64,000 nt of DNA from JADKAC01 sp964492065 (GTDB lineage Bacteria; Bacteroidota; Bacteroidia; Chitinophagales; BACL12), in contig CAZBHH010000011.1 of NCBI GenBank assembly GCA_964492065.1, forward strand, positions 1-64,000. Direction: 5' to 3'. The stretch's first letter is position 1; every line of letters begins with the position of its first letter. Of this stretch, positions 1 to 9,410 are shown piece after piece. The notes beneath the pieces are model-generated. The model had not been told where the DNA came from. It did not search any database and was given only the letters and a program-made list of their open reading frames with translations. The position numbers were made by a program, and so were the translations under genes.

Positions 1-67
1 AAATCTTAATAAAATCATGGTTAAGACAGTTGCGAAGAATGCAGTTGATGATATAAACATCATATAC

Positions 68-1483
68 TTACGGATTTGGGGTAATGCCCACTCCCTGGGC
101 TTTGTGAATTGCGGCTATTCGCCAGGCAAAAAATGCGAGGTAGGCAAAACAGCACACTCCTGTCAGATAGCTGTATTGAATGCCGAGCAATGCATCGTCC
201 GAAAGGAATCCCTGTAACAAGCTGATGATACCGCCGCCCATGATCATCATGACCAGCAAACTGGAAGCGGTGTTGGTTTTGTCGCCGAGACCGGCAATAC
301 TCAGCGTGAAGATACAAGGCCAGAGCGTACTGCAAAACAGTCCGACAGAAATAAATGCAAATACACTGATCAGACCTTCCGAGAGCATGCCGACTACCAG
401 TGCTGCAATGCCGAGCATGGAATACAAAAGCAATTGTTTCACCGGATGGCCTTCGCTGATGGCATCGGCTGTGGATAAAACAATTACGAGAAACAAATAC
501 GGATAAAACTGCGACACGCTGTGGCCGGCAACGATATTCACCAACAGGAAAATGGCAAATGCGAGGAATGGCAATAAGATGCCCAGCCGCATCTTGGTCA
601 TTGCCGGCAGGTTAAAAGCGCCGGCGGCAGACGACCATCTGCCTATCATTAAACTCGCCCAGAACAGGGAGACATAAGGCGCAATTTCGTGTTCACCCGT
701 ATGCAAATGCTGGCGCATAAATTCGGGTAAGTTGGATGCGGTGGAAACTTCTACGCCGACATAAACAAAGATGGCTATCATGCCCATCCACACCTGCGGT
801 TTTTTAATAGTCAGCGAGAAGCCGGTATGGGTAATATTTTTTTCGCCGATATGGTCGGGAACGGCAGAGAGCTTAATGAAAATCGCCGCCACGATAAAAG
901 CGGCACCGAGGATGAGATACGGAATTTTTACTGCCTCCAGGTTCATGGTAGTCTCTGCAGTGGGCAACCCGCCAAAGATGGCGAAGGCGACAATCACCGG
1001 GCCAATGGTAGTTCCGACATTATTGATCCCGCCGGCAAGGCTCAACCGCATATTTCCCTTGGTTGGATCACCCATATTGATGGCGAGCGGGTTGGCCGCA
1101 ATTTGCTGCAGCGAAAATCCCAGCCCGACGATAAACAATCCGCTGATGAGCAGGAAAAAAGATTGCGTATTGGAGGCGGGAATAAACAATAATGTGCCGA
1201 GGGCGGAAATGATGAGCCCCAGTGCCAACCCATTGCGGTAGCCCATCGTATTGAGAATATCTTTTTTAAGCAGTGAAGTGAGCAGAAAATATATGATGGA
1301 ACCAACGGTATAGGCCACGTAAAATGCAAACGAAATCATTTGCGATTGCCATTGTTTCAATTGCAGGGCCGATTTAAAAACCGGGATGAGAATATCATTA
1401 CTGGCAGCGACAAATCCCCAAAAGAAGAATACGGAAATTAAGGTTACCAGGGCCATCCCGGAGTTTTTGGTAGTTGTTTGCAT
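68..1483 (-). CDS. FHS-family sugar:H+ symporter (FucP/GluP-like MFS permease)
   Basis: A 471-residue polytopic inner-membrane protein with about 12 hydrophobic segments. The N-terminal FFFWGFVAASNDILIPVF and the following QLKQWQSQMISFAFYVAYTVGS are typical of the fucose/glucose/galactose permease branch (FHS) of the major facilitator superfamily. Length fits the family (E. coli FucP is about 440). It is expected to import a monosaccharide with protons; the sugar cannot be told from sequence, although the divergent neighbour is phosphofructokinase. The start follows directly on the shared 115-bp divergent region. Family assignment is firm, substrate unknown. Confidence 0.88.
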   Translation of the reverse strand: MQTTTKNSGMALVTLISVFFFWGFVAASNDILIPVFKSALQLKQWQSQMISFAFYVAYTVGSIIYFLLTSLLKKDILNTMGYRNGLALGLIISALGTLLFIPASNTQSFFLLISGLFIVGLGFSLQQIAANPLAINMGDPTKGNMRLSLAGGINNVGTTIGPVIVAFAIFGGLPTAETTMNLEAVKIPYLILGAAFIVAAIFIKLSAVPDHIGEKNITHTGFSLTIKKPQVWMGMIAIFVYVGVEVSTASNLPEFMRQHLHTGEHEIAPYVSLFWASLMIGRWSSAAGAFNLPAMTKMRLGILLPFLAFAIFLLVNIVAGHSVSQFYPYLFLVIVLSTADAISEGHPVKQLLLYSMLGIAALVVGMLSEGLISVFAFISVGLFCSTLWPCIFTLSIAGLGDKTNTASSLLVMMIMGGGIISLLQGFLSDDALLGIQYSYLTGVCCFAYLAFFAWRIAAIHKAQGVGITPNP

Positions 1484-1528
1484 CTCGATGAGCGGTTAGT
1501 AGTAAACGGTTAGTAAAGTAGCACAATA

Positions 1529-1557
1529 TTAAGGCATCAAAAATGAAAATAACTTTG
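1529..1557 (+). promoter_or_regulatory. Probable Bacteroidota-type promoter of pfkA
   Basis: A -7-like element TAACTTTG (1550-1557) matches the Bacteroidota consensus TAnnTTTG. It is preceded at 18 bp by TTA (1529-1531), one base off the -33 TTG. The predicted transcription start lies about 35 bp before the pfkA ATG at 1599. Prediction only. Confidence 0.4.
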
Positions 1558-1598
1558 CAACACGTAATAACGAATTTTACACATAATTGCATTGGTTT

Positions 1599-2576
1599 AT
1601 GGGATTAAAGAAAATAGCAGTACTGACTTCGGGAGGCGATGCGCCGGGTATGAATGCCTGTATTCGAGCCGTAGTGCGCACGGCCATAGTAAACAAGTTA
1701 GAAGTGGTGGGTGTCCAGAGGGGATATGAGGGCATGATCGACGGTGATTTTATTCCGCTGTACTCACATTCGGTAAGTAATATCATTCAGCGGGGCGGCA
1801 CCATTTTAAAATCCGCACGCAGCGAGCGGTTTAAGACAAAAGAAGGGCGGCAAAAGGCGTATGAACAACTCAAACTCGCAGGTATAGAGGCGTTTATCAC
1901 AATCGGCGGAGACGGTTCATTCCGGGGTGCAAGCCAGTTTTACGAAGAGTATAAGGTGCAGTGTATCGGTGTGCCGGGTACTATTGACAACGATTTGTAC
2001 GGCACGGATTTCACCCTGGGGTTCGACACGGCCATCAATACGGCGATTGACGCCATCGATAAAATTCGGGACACCGCAGATTCGCATAACCGTTTGTTTT
2101 TTGTTGAGGTTATGGGGCGGGATGCCGGGTTTATTGCATTGAGCTGCGGCATTGCCGGCGGCGCAGAAGCAGTGGTAATACCCGAAACGGAAACCAATAT
2201 CGATAACCTGATTCAGATATTGGAGCGGGGATGGTATCACAAAAAGAGCTCGGCCATAGTAGTGGTCGCCGAAGGTGAAGATGCCGGCGGCGCATACGAA
2301 ATTGCCCGCAGGGTAAAGGAGCGCTTCACCGAATACGATACCCGGGTAGCAGTGTTTGGGCATATTCAAAGAGGTGGTAATCCGACGGTTTCCGACCGGA
2401 TATTGGGAAGCCGCCTGGGCGCTGCTGCCGTCGAGGCGTTAATGGAAGGTAAAACCAATATGATGGCAGGTGTGCGCAATCTGAAAGTGGCGTTTACGCC
2501 GTTTTCAAAAGCGGTAAAACACAATGTCAGCGTGAACAGCGAAATGCTGCATTTATTAAATGTGCTCGCACTCTAA
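1599..2576 (+). CDS. pfkA: ATP-dependent 6-phosphofructokinase
   Basis: Phosphorylates fructose 6-phosphate to fructose 1,6-bisphosphate, the committed step of glycolysis. The 325-residue protein has SGGDAPGMN at residues 11-19 (nucleotide-binding loop), GGDGS at 103-107 and PGTIDND at about 126-132 with the catalytic aspartate. Gly in GGDGS and Gly in PGTIDND are the residues of ATP-using enzymes; pyrophosphate-dependent enzymes have Asp and Lys there. The frame extends to a TTG at 1587, but the ATG at 1599 gives the normal N-terminus MGLKKIAVLTSGG. Its stop overlaps the convergent rlmB stop by 3 bp. Confidence 0.96.
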   Translation: MGLKKIAVLTSGGDAPGMNACIRAVVRTAIVNKLEVVGVQRGYEGMIDGDFIPLYSHSVSNIIQRGGTILKSARSERFKTKEGRQKAYEQLKLAGIEAFITIGGDGSFRGASQFYEEYKVQCIGVPGTIDNDLYGTDFTLGFDTAINTAIDAIDKIRDTADSHNRLFFVEVMGRDAGFIALSCGIAGGAEAVVIPETETNIDNLIQILERGWYHKKSSAIVVVAEGEDAGGAYEIARRVKERFTEYDTRVAVFGHIQRGGNPTVSDRILGSRLGAAAVEALMEGKTNMMAGVRNLKVAFTPFSKAVKHNVSVNSEMLHLLNVLAL

Positions 2577-3352
2577 GTGGTTTGGCGCTGCCGCATGCAT
2601 TCGTATAACACTATCCCTGCAGCGACGGATACATTGTAGGAATCAAAGGAATGCATCACCGGTATGGAAGCCGTGTGCGTCAGCCGTTTGCGCAGCACAT
2701 GGCGAATGCCCGTATCTTCGCTGCCCATAACAATGGCAAGTGGCGCAGTCAGGTCGAGGTCGTACACTCTCTGTTTGGCTTTGGCATCAGTTCCGATCAG
2801 CGCTATACCGTTTAATTCCAGGAAATCTGCAACGGCCTCCAGGTTTTTCTCACGACATACGGGAATTTGATACAAAGCGCCGGCGGAAGCTTTTACCGAC
2901 TCTGCATTTACGGGTGCCGTATCCGAATACGGAATGATGAGCGCATGCACACCCGATGCGTATGCAGTACGTGCAATGGCGCCGAAATTGCGCACATCGG
3001 TGATGCCGTCTAATACGAATAACAAGGGTGTTGCACCGGTTTCGATAATAAACGGCAACAGTGTCTCGATGCGCTGAAATGCGACCGGCGAAGTAAAAGC
3101 CACTACGCCCTGGTGTATGCCGCCGGTTATGGATTTCAGCTTTTCCTCCGGAACTGTTTTCACCGGCACTTCCATCACTTTAGCGAGATGGCGGATAGTT
3201 TGAACCGCCTCGCCGTGAGCGCCCTGTTGAATCAGAATTTTATCGATGGGCCGGGCGGCCTGCAATAATTCAATTACAGGCTGCCGGCCGAATGCGATAT
3301 TGTCATACGCCTTGCGCTTATTCCCCCGTTGACGGGGCGGCTGGTTTCTCAT
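2573..3352 (-). CDS. rlmB: 23S rRNA (guanosine-2'-O-)-methyltransferase RlmB, TrmH/SpoU family
   Basis: A SPOUT-class methyltransferase expected to 2'-O-methylate a guanosine of the 23S rRNA peptidyl-transferase region. Residues from about 20 form the substrate-binding domain (AFGRQPVIELL). The C-terminal half has the SPOUT motifs: LFVLDGITDVRNFGAIARTA, IVMGSEDTGI, and YNVSVAAGIVLYE at the end, which form the knotted SAM site. At 259 residues it is of usual size. The start overlaps the end of the upstream DUF2723 gene by 35 bp on the same strand, so the two are probably translationally coupled; a later start would cut into the conserved N-terminal domain only after about residue 20, so the exact start is not certain. 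Confidence 0.93.
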   Translation of the reverse strand: MRNQPPRQRGNKRKAYDNIAFGRQPVIELLQAARPIDKILIQQGAHGEAVQTIRHLAKVMEVPVKTVPEEKLKSITGGIHQGVVAFTSPVAFQRIETLLPFIIETGATPLLFVLDGITDVRNFGAIARTAYASGVHALIIPYSDTAPVNAESVKASAGALYQIPVCREKNLEAVADFLELNGIALIGTDAKAKQRVYDLDLTAPLAIVMGSEDTGIRHVLRKRLTHTASIPVMHSFDSYNVSVAAGIVLYECMRQRQTT

Positions 3353-6300
3353 CTAAAATGGAAGGTAAATTGTTCGAGGTTCTCAATGTATTCCATTCCG
3401 TTTGAATTGCCGTACTCAATTCCGTATCGCCTGCTTTTTTGGCAATATTCACCGCCGAGGCCATACAGCGCTCGGCATCCCGCATATCGGTTTCGTATTG
3501 CACACGTGTGAGGAAACTCTCTGCAGAATTATTATACATTAAATAATAGTATTTGAGATCGTCGAGGCATACCGCTTTCAGCACACGGATAATCTCAAGC
3601 GCTTTTTCATTATTACCCAAAATCTGGTAATAGTTAGCCGCATTGATCATATTGTAATCGTAAGGGAAAGACGATTGTGGAAACTCCTGCATCATCGTAT
3701 CCAAAACGGTGAGCGCCATCGTACCTCTTTCTTTTGCCATATCCTGCAAACCTCTGCCCACTTCGTTTAAACTGGTGTCACCCTGAGCGCCTAACATTTG
3801 AGAAGCCTGGGTTTCGTAGTTGAGTTTTTCCTGCAGTAAATCACCCGCCAGTTGCTGGTAGTTTACATACTTTGCCGTGAGTGCCGAACCGCGGGAACTG
3901 GGATCCAAATGCATCGGCTTGCCCTTTTCCAGGCCGCCGTAATTAAACCTGTCGCTGTGGTTTATCAGCAAGTCGTAAGTGATATCCGTATTCACCTGTT
4001 TATTGTAACCGCTGCCTTCAATTTCGACAGGTGTTAAACGGTAGGCCATTCCCGTCTGCATAAAATATTTGTCCAGGCCGAGAAAAGCGTCGGGGGCAAC
4101 AGTGATTGCAAAACAAATCGGCCGGTTGGAAATATTGCTGGCAACAATATCCAGAAGCATGAGGTCATTTTTTAACAGCGTAGTGTTTTTCATCGTGAAT
4201 TGCATCTCGTGAACAATTCTGTTTTTCAACAACTCATCTACTACATTGTTATTTGCAACCGATGCGGAATCCACCGTAATTTTCAGGCTTTGCGAAGGAA
4301 TATAATTCTCACCCTGAGCGTTAAATGCTTCCGCTTTATCATTGCCCATGAATAAAACGACTTCTTTTAGTTCGAGTGTGCGGTTTTTGAATTTACTGTT
4401 GTTATCAAAGCGAATGGCATTGCGCTTATCGCCCAGTATTTTTTCCGGGCCTAACAGCAGATCAATTTTGCCTGCATCATTGGTGGCGTGTCTCAACTGA
4501 TTAATATACCAGTCCACGCCGAGCAGGCTCAGGTTGATAATGCGCACATCTGTGCGGATGCCTTCCACTTCCTGTGCATACCACAACGGATATGTATCGT
4601 TATCGCCCTGGGTGAACAGGATGGCATTCGGCGGGCAGGATTCGAGGTAGTTTCTCGCAAAGTCGCGGGCCAGAGTTCTGCCGTGCCGGTTGTGGTCGTC
4701 CCATCCCTGGGAGCCCATCAGTACAGGTGCCGACAGGCAAATCACCGTGAGTATAATTGCAACGGTTGCCTCTTTTTTTACACTGCGGAACAAAGCATTT
4801 GCAATGAGTGATAACAGCAGGATAACAACACCGCAATAAGCCAAAATTGCTATAAAACTGTCGAAATCATATACGGTTAATCCGGTAATAAAAAATGCGA
4901 CCATCAAAATACCTGCGTACAACAAATACTCGGTGAGTTTTTTCTTGTCTGCGCTTTTGCCCAAATCGAATAGTGCCAGCAACCCAAAGCCCACCCAAAT
5001 GGCGTAGGCAAAGAATGCGCCCACCAGGGCATAGTCCCGTTCGCGGGGTTCCACAGGCGGCTGATTGCTGTTGATGAGATTCATAAATCCCATGAAGAAA
5101 TAAAACAGGAATACCACGATAAATCCGTTGCGGTCTTTGCGTATTTGATACACCATTCCCAGCAATCCCAGTATAAAGGGAATCATATAGAACAGATTGC
5201 GGGTATCGCTTTGCAACATACTCTGAGGCAGGTGCTGCTGGTTGGGATTTTTTAATTTATCAATTTGGCCGATACCGGTAATCCAATTGCCGTTTTTCAT
5301 GCCCTCATGATAAAATCCCTGTTCGTCATTTTGCCTGCCGGAGAAGTTCCACATGAAATACCGCCAGTACATAAAGCCTAATTGGTAATTAAAAAAGTAG
5401 CGCAGGTTGTCGCCGTAGGATGGTATATAGGTTTGTTGCTGGTCCGTAGGTACGCCGACAAAGTTGTAATACAATCCTGAATGCCGGCTTTCCAGCGATC
5501 CCATTCTGGGAAAGATTACTTCCTTGTTACGCCCTTTTAAGATTGCAATTTGCTGGGGATTTAAGCCCGCCTGTGCCAGTTGCTGGTCGGGTAAGTCGTA
5601 AATGATTTTAAAGTCTTTGCCAATGGAAATGTATTTATCATTGCCCGCAACCCGACCCCATTTGTCTTTGGTGTATTCAATGTCCAGGGGTTGGGCAGTC
5701 CACAGAGGGCCATAAACCAAATCGCGGGTGCCGTATTGTTCACGTTTCAGGTAGGAGAGAAAACTGTTGACATCGTTAATGCCGTTCATGTTAATCACCG
5801 GATCTGCTGCTGCCCGAACGAGTACCATGGCGTAAGAAGATAAACCGATCATCATCATAGTGAATGAAACGAGAGCAAGGTAGAGCATGCGCTTTTTCAT
5901 TTTAATTGCATAGACAATACCGTAAATGACGCCGCACATTATCGCAATGCAGAACAAGAGGATGCCCGAGCCGAATGGTGCTCCAAAACCGTTGACAAAC
6001 ATTCTGTCTAAGCCTGCCGCCAGGCCTATAAATTTGTCTAACACGCCGAACAGAATAAATGCGAGTATGAGGAAACTCACTACAAATGCAATCCAGAATC
6101 CCTTGCGGGTATAGGAATAGTTCTTGAAATAATATATCAGCCCGATAGCGGGAATGGCGAGCAGGCTCAGCAGGTGAACGCCCATGCTGAGGCCGAGCAT
6201 CAGGAAAATAAATATTATCCATCGGTCGCCGGTGGGTGTGTTTGCATGTTCTTCCCATTTGATCATCGCCCAGAAAATCAATGCAAAGAAGAAAGTTGCC

Positions 6301-6743
6301 AGGGCGTACACTTCACTTTCAACTGCACTGAACCAAATGCTGTCCATGAATGTGCAAACGAGTGCTCCGATAATACCGCTGCCCATAATGAGCGCTGTCT
6401 GCGCAGTATCGGGTTCCGCATCGCCGGCAATCATTTTCCTTGCGAGGCGGGTAATAATCCAGAAGCAAAACAGCACGGCAAAGGAGGTTGACAATGCCGA
6501 AAATGCGTTCGTCATGAGGGGTACCTGTTCCGGCGATCCGGCAAATAGGGCGAATAGGCGCCCCATCATCAGGAATATCGGCGCTCCCGGCGGGTGCACT
6601 ACCTGGAGCTTGTAGGTGGCCGCTATAAACTCACCACAGTCCCACCAACTCGCACTGGACTCCATGGTCATCAGGTACACCATGGATGCAATCACAAATA
6701 CAAGCCAACCCGTAATATTATTGATCCGGCTGAATTTATTCAT
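3318..6743 (-). CDS. DUF2723 giant membrane protein (GT-C-like, glycosyltransferase family 117 type)
   Basis: A 1141-residue polytopic protein. The N-terminal SWWDCGEFIAATYKL (about 32-46) and HPPG (50-53) are the conserved signature of DUF2723, a family with a GT-C-like membrane fold whose members are annotated as putative protein O-mannosyltransferase-like enzymes. Roughly a dozen membrane helices occupy residues 1-300 and 500-690. They are followed by a soluble, presumably periplasmic, region of about 450 residues ending in a helical TPR-like stretch (NYYQILGNNEKALEIIR). It is almost restricted to Bacteroidota and related phyla. Its biochemical activity is inferred from fold only. Likely transcribed with rlmB. 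Confidence 0.88.
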   Translation of the reverse strand: MNKFSRINNITGWLVFVIASMVYLMTMESSASWWDCGEFIAATYKLQVVHPPGAPIFLMMGRLFALFAGSPEQVPLMTNAFSALSTSFAVLFCFWIITRLARKMIAGDAEPDTAQTALIMGSGIIGALVCTFMDSIWFSAVESEVYALATFFFALIFWAMIKWEEHANTPTGDRWIIFIFLMLGLSMGVHLLSLLAIPAIGLIYYFKNYSYTRKGFWIAFVVSFLILAFILFGVLDKFIGLAAGLDRMFVNGFGAPFGSGILLFCIAIMCGVIYGIVYAIKMKKRMLYLALVSFTMMMIGLSSYAMVLVRAAADPVINMNGINDVNSFLSYLKREQYGTRDLVYGPLWTAQPLDIEYTKDKWGRVAGNDKYISIGKDFKIIYDLPDQQLAQAGLNPQQIAILKGRNKEVIFPRMGSLESRHSGLYYNFVGVPTDQQQTYIPSYGDNLRYFFNYQLGFMYWRYFMWNFSGRQNDEQGFYHEGMKNGNWITGIGQIDKLKNPNQQHLPQSMLQSDTRNLFYMIPFILGLLGMVYQIRKDRNGFIVVFLFYFFMGFMNLINSNQPPVEPRERDYALVGAFFAYAIWVGFGLLALFDLGKSADKKKLTEYLLYAGILMVAFFITGLTVYDFDSFIAILAYCGVVILLLSLIANALFRSVKKEATVAIILTVICLSAPVLMGSQGWDDHNRHGRTLARDFARNYLESCPPNAILFTQGDNDTYPLWYAQEVEGIRTDVRIINLSLLGVDWYINQLRHATNDAGKIDLLLGPEKILGDKRNAIRFDNNSKFKNRTLELKEVVLFMGNDKAEAFNAQGENYIPSQSLKITVDSASVANNNVVDELLKNRIVHEMQFTMKNTTLLKNDLMLLDIVASNISNRPICFAITVAPDAFLGLDKYFMQTGMAYRLTPVEIEGSGYNKQVNTDITYDLLINHSDRFNYGGLEKGKPMHLDPSSRGSALTAKYVNYQQLAGDLLQEKLNYETQASQMLGAQGDTSLNEVGRGLQDMAKERGTMALTVLDTMMQEFPQSSFPYDYNMINAANYYQILGNNEKALEIIRVLKAVCLDDLKYYYLMYNNSAESFLTRVQYETDMRDAERCMASAVNIAKKAGDTELSTAIQTEWNTLRTSNNLPSILDEKPAAPSTGE

Positions 6744-7189
6744 AGTACTTCTGTATTTAAAGCGGTAAAGATAAACATTTGCCTATACCGCATCTGCCCG
6801 CCGCCTGTGTTAAAAAACCGAAATATGCCGCCCCGGAAGCCTTTGGATTGCCAATGATCTGATAATGCCGCTCGTTTTGACAGGGATAATGCACTGCGCC
6901 GGCGGTTTTGCAGTGGTTGTTTAAATTTCCTGAATGCAATGAATTCCGGAGTACAATACATTGCGAAATGCGGTTGAATCTGTTCGGCTTAGCCGTAAAG
7001 CGATGGATTGATTGTGAGTGATATATTCCATCCGGCTGCAATTTCAATTTCTGCTTAACCGGTTTACGCCACAACGGAATTGTTTAATATTGCGTGGTAC
7101 TGTTCGGATTGAAACGAACATACCTTGATTACCAAACGGATATTTGTTAGCTCAAAACCGTTTCCCGGACAATTGATACAGTGCATTTG
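6744..7189. other. 446-bp intergenic region between divergent genes
   Basis: Separates the DUF2723 gene (minus) from the acyltransferase gene (plus). On the minus strand TATCTTTA, one mismatch from TAnnTTTG, lies about 26 bp before the DUF2723 start, and a very similar TTATCTTTACGG precedes lpdA. No convincing ORF, tRNA or strong hairpin was seen. Confidence 0.4.
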
Positions 7190-8080
7190 ATGATGAGGAT
7201 TTTGTTTTACCTTGTAATTAAACCACTTTCGCTGTTGCCCTTGCGGGTATTATACGCTATTACCGACTGCGTATATCTCGTGATCTATTACCTGACTTCG
7301 TATAGAAAGAACGTGGTATTGGGCAACCTGCGCCGGTCGTTTCCCGAAAAAAGCGAAGCGGAAATACAGCGCATTGCAAAGCGTTTCTACCGGCACTTTA
7401 CCGACTTGATTGCCGAGAGTATCCGCATGTTCAGCATGTCGGAACGGGAGGTGCTGCGGCGGTTTCGGATTGGCGATACGGAAATGTTCCACCGGCTTTA
7501 CGAAGCGGGCAGAAGCGTGATTATTACCGGTGGGCATTACAATAACTGGGAAATGCTGGCGCTGGCAATCAATCAACAATTACCGCATCAATGTGCGGCG
7601 CTTTACACTCCGGTGAAAAATGCATTTCTCAATACACTATTCCTGAAATCACGCAGCAGGTATGGTTTGAAAATGATACCCAAAAAACAAACCGGTGCAT
7701 TTTTTGAAGAAAACACAGGTAGTTTGACAGCGACAATTTTCGGGTCGGACCAAAGCCCGCCCACGCATTCAAAAAAATTTTACCGCACCTGCTTTTTAAA
7801 CCAGGATACGGCTGTGCAGTTTGGTACTGAAAAATATGCGGTCGCCTATAATTACCCGGTGGTCTTTATGCATATCCACAAAATCAAACGGGGATATTAC
7901 ACTACCACTGCACGACTGGTGGCATTGAATCCGAAGGACGTCGCTTACGGCTACATCACCGAGACTTACACCGCTATGCTCGAAGCAGAAATTCAAAAGA
8001 AACCCGAGTATTGGTTGTGGACGCATAAGCGGTGGAAAATACGTTTCGGGAAGGAGGGCGCCGAAATGCGTTCAAAATGA
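7190..8080 (+). CDS. Lipid A-type lysophospholipid acyltransferase (LpxL/HtrB-like)
   Basis: Expected to transfer an acyl chain to lipid A or another lysolipid at the inner membrane. It has one N-terminal hydrophobic segment (about 4-35), then GGHYNNWE with the HX4E catalytic dyad His116/Glu121 characteristic of the LpxL/LpxM family. Further family blocks are FGSDQSP near 190 and PEYWLWTHKRWK at the C-terminus. At 296 residues it matches the family. The frame begins at a GTG (7181), but tandem ATGs at 7190 and 7193 give the better start. It stands alone. Confidence 0.9.
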   Translation: MMRILFYLVIKPLSLLPLRVLYAITDCVYLVIYYLTSYRKNVVLGNLRRSFPEKSEAEIQRIAKRFYRHFTDLIAESIRMFSMSEREVLRRFRIGDTEMFHRLYEAGRSVIITGGHYNNWEMLALAINQQLPHQCAALYTPVKNAFLNTLFLKSRSRYGLKMIPKKQTGAFFEENTGSLTATIFGSDQSPPTHSKKFYRTCFLNQDTAVQFGTEKYAVAYNYPVVFMHIHKIKRGYYTTTARLVALNPKDVAYGYITETYTAMLEAEIQKKPEYWLWTHKRWKIRFGKEGAEMRSK

Positions 8081-8143
8081 TTCTCTCCTTGTTTCGAGAA
8101 CAGCGAAGTCCAGTCCCTTGGGTACATCCGGTATTTGAAGAAT

Positions 8144-8173
8144 AAAAAAAGAGATTGCCTGTTGAGCAATCTC
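8144..8173 (-). terminator. Intrinsic terminator of tRNA-Glu
   Basis: Read on the minus strand just after the encoded CCA: a perfect 8-bp stem (GAGATTGC / GCAATCTC) with a 7-nt loop at 8151-8173, followed by seven T residues (8150-8144). Confidence 0.8.
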
Positions 8174-8179
8174 CCTGCC

Positions 8180-8254
8180 TGGTAGCCCGTAGGAGAATCG
8201 AACTCCTATTTTAAGAATGAAAATCTTACGTCCTAACCGTTAGACGAACGGGCC
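8180..8254 (-). tRNA. tRNA-Glu(UUC)
   Basis: A 75-nt cloverleaf with encoded CCA. The 5' strand GGCCCGT pairs with ACGGGCT (first pair G-U). The anticodon stem TAAGA/TCTTA encloses loop TTTTCAT with anticodon TTC. The T arm has GTTCGATTC. It has its own promoter and terminator and no other tRNA next to it. Confidence 0.96.
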
Positions 8255-8271
8255 ATTTTATGAAAGCGCTG

Positions 8272-8301
8272 CAAAAATAATCAGATTAACGGATTCGCAA
8301 A
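8272..8301 (-). promoter_or_regulatory. Promoter of tRNA-Glu, consensus TTG-N18-TAnnTTTG
   Basis: On the minus strand TTTG with TTG at 8300-8298, an 18-bp spacer, and TATTTTTG at 8279-8272. This is a full match to the Bacteroidota -33/-7 promoter. Predicted start is around 8265, about 10 nt before the mature 5' end of the tRNA. Confidence 0.65.
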
Positions 8302-8344
8302 AACATAAACAGAATTTTGTTGTTCAGCATCTAAATTTGCAGTC

Positions 8345-9358
8345 ATGAAAAAAATCAGAATTGGCATCAACGGCTTTGGCAGAATCGGGCGGCTGGTTTT
8401 TCGGGGTGTCAGCGCTCTGAACTCCATTGAGGTGGTGGCAATCAACGATCTGACATCTCCCCGCACACTCGCCCACCTGCTGCATTACGACAGTGCGCAG
8501 GGGCGGTTTGACCGCATTATTTCCAGCGATGCACATTCTATTACCGTTGATGGAAAGACCATTCATGTCTATGACCGCGAGAATCCCGCTGATATTCCCT
8601 GGGCTGACCACGATGTGGATGTGGTCATTGAAGCCACCGGTTTTTTTACCAGCCTGGAAAAATCCACCGCACACCTGGCGGCGGGCGCTAAACGGGTAAT
8701 CATCTCGGCTCCCGGTTCCGGCGAGATGAAAACGATAGTATTCAATGTGAACCATACCATTTTGGACGGGTCGGAAAAAATAATCAGTTGTGCTTCTTGT
8801 ACTACCAATTGCCTGGCGCCGATGGCGAAAGTCTTAAACGATAATTTTGGGATACAGGTAGGCAGTATGACTACGGTGCACGCATATACCAATGACCAGA
8901 ACACGCTGGACTCACCGCATCGCAAAAACGACCTGCGGCGGGCAAGGGCGGCGGCGGCCAATATCATTCCCAATACGACAGGCGCCGCCAGGGCGCTGGG
9001 CCTGGTACTGCCCGAACTGGCAGGAAAATTAGACGGTTGTTCACAGCGTGTACCCGTAATTACCGGCTCGCTGACAGAGCTGACCTGCATCCTCAACAGG
9101 AAGGTGACGGTGGAGGAAGTAAACACCGCAATGCGGGCGGCTGCAAATGTTTCATTCGGGTATAACGCGGATGAAATTGTGAGCTCGGATATCATTGGTA
9201 TGTCCTACGGCTCCTTATTCGATGCTACCCAGACAAAAGTGATTACCGCAGGTGATTTCCAACTGGTGAAAACTGTGGCCTGGTATGACAACGAGATGAG
9301 TTATGTGAGTCAATTGATTCGCACCGTAGATTATTTTGCCGGTTTAATTGCAAACTGA
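8345..9358 (+). CDS. gap: Glyceraldehyde-3-phosphate dehydrogenase, type I
   Basis: Catalyses the NAD-dependent phosphorylating oxidation of glyceraldehyde 3-phosphate. The 337-residue protein begins with the Rossmann motif INGFGRIGR (8-16) and has the active site SCASCTTNC with catalytic Cys152 and the following HAYTNDQ histidine. The C-terminal WYDNEMSY block is present. It lies 52 bp before pgk, giving the usual glycolytic pair. A TAAATTTG element ends only 5 bp before the ATG, which would give an almost leaderless transcript if it is the real -7 box. Confidence 0.97.
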   Translation: MKKIRIGINGFGRIGRLVFRGVSALNSIEVVAINDLTSPRTLAHLLHYDSAQGRFDRIISSDAHSITVDGKTIHVYDRENPADIPWADHDVDVVIEATGFFTSLEKSTAHLAAGAKRVIISAPGSGEMKTIVFNVNHTILDGSEKIISCASCTTNCLAPMAKVLNDNFGIQVGSMTTVHAYTNDQNTLDSPHRKNDLRRARAAAANIIPNTTGAARALGLVLPELAGKLDGCSQRVPVITGSLTELTCILNRKVTVEEVNTAMRAAANVSFGYNADEIVSSDIIGMSYGSLFDATQTKVITAGDFQLVKTVAWYDNEMSYVSQLIRTVDYFAGLIAN

Positions 9359-9410
9359 TACGAAACATTTATTTTTAAAAGTCAAATTTAAATATTGTAA
9401 AAACGAGATT

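Noticed and set aside
17..217. 66-codon ORF at the window start
   Set aside because: Antisense to the 3' end of the FHS permease and without support.
8569..9195. 208-codon minus-strand ORF inside gap
   Set aside because: Antisense to a highly conserved enzyme and without recognisable motifs.
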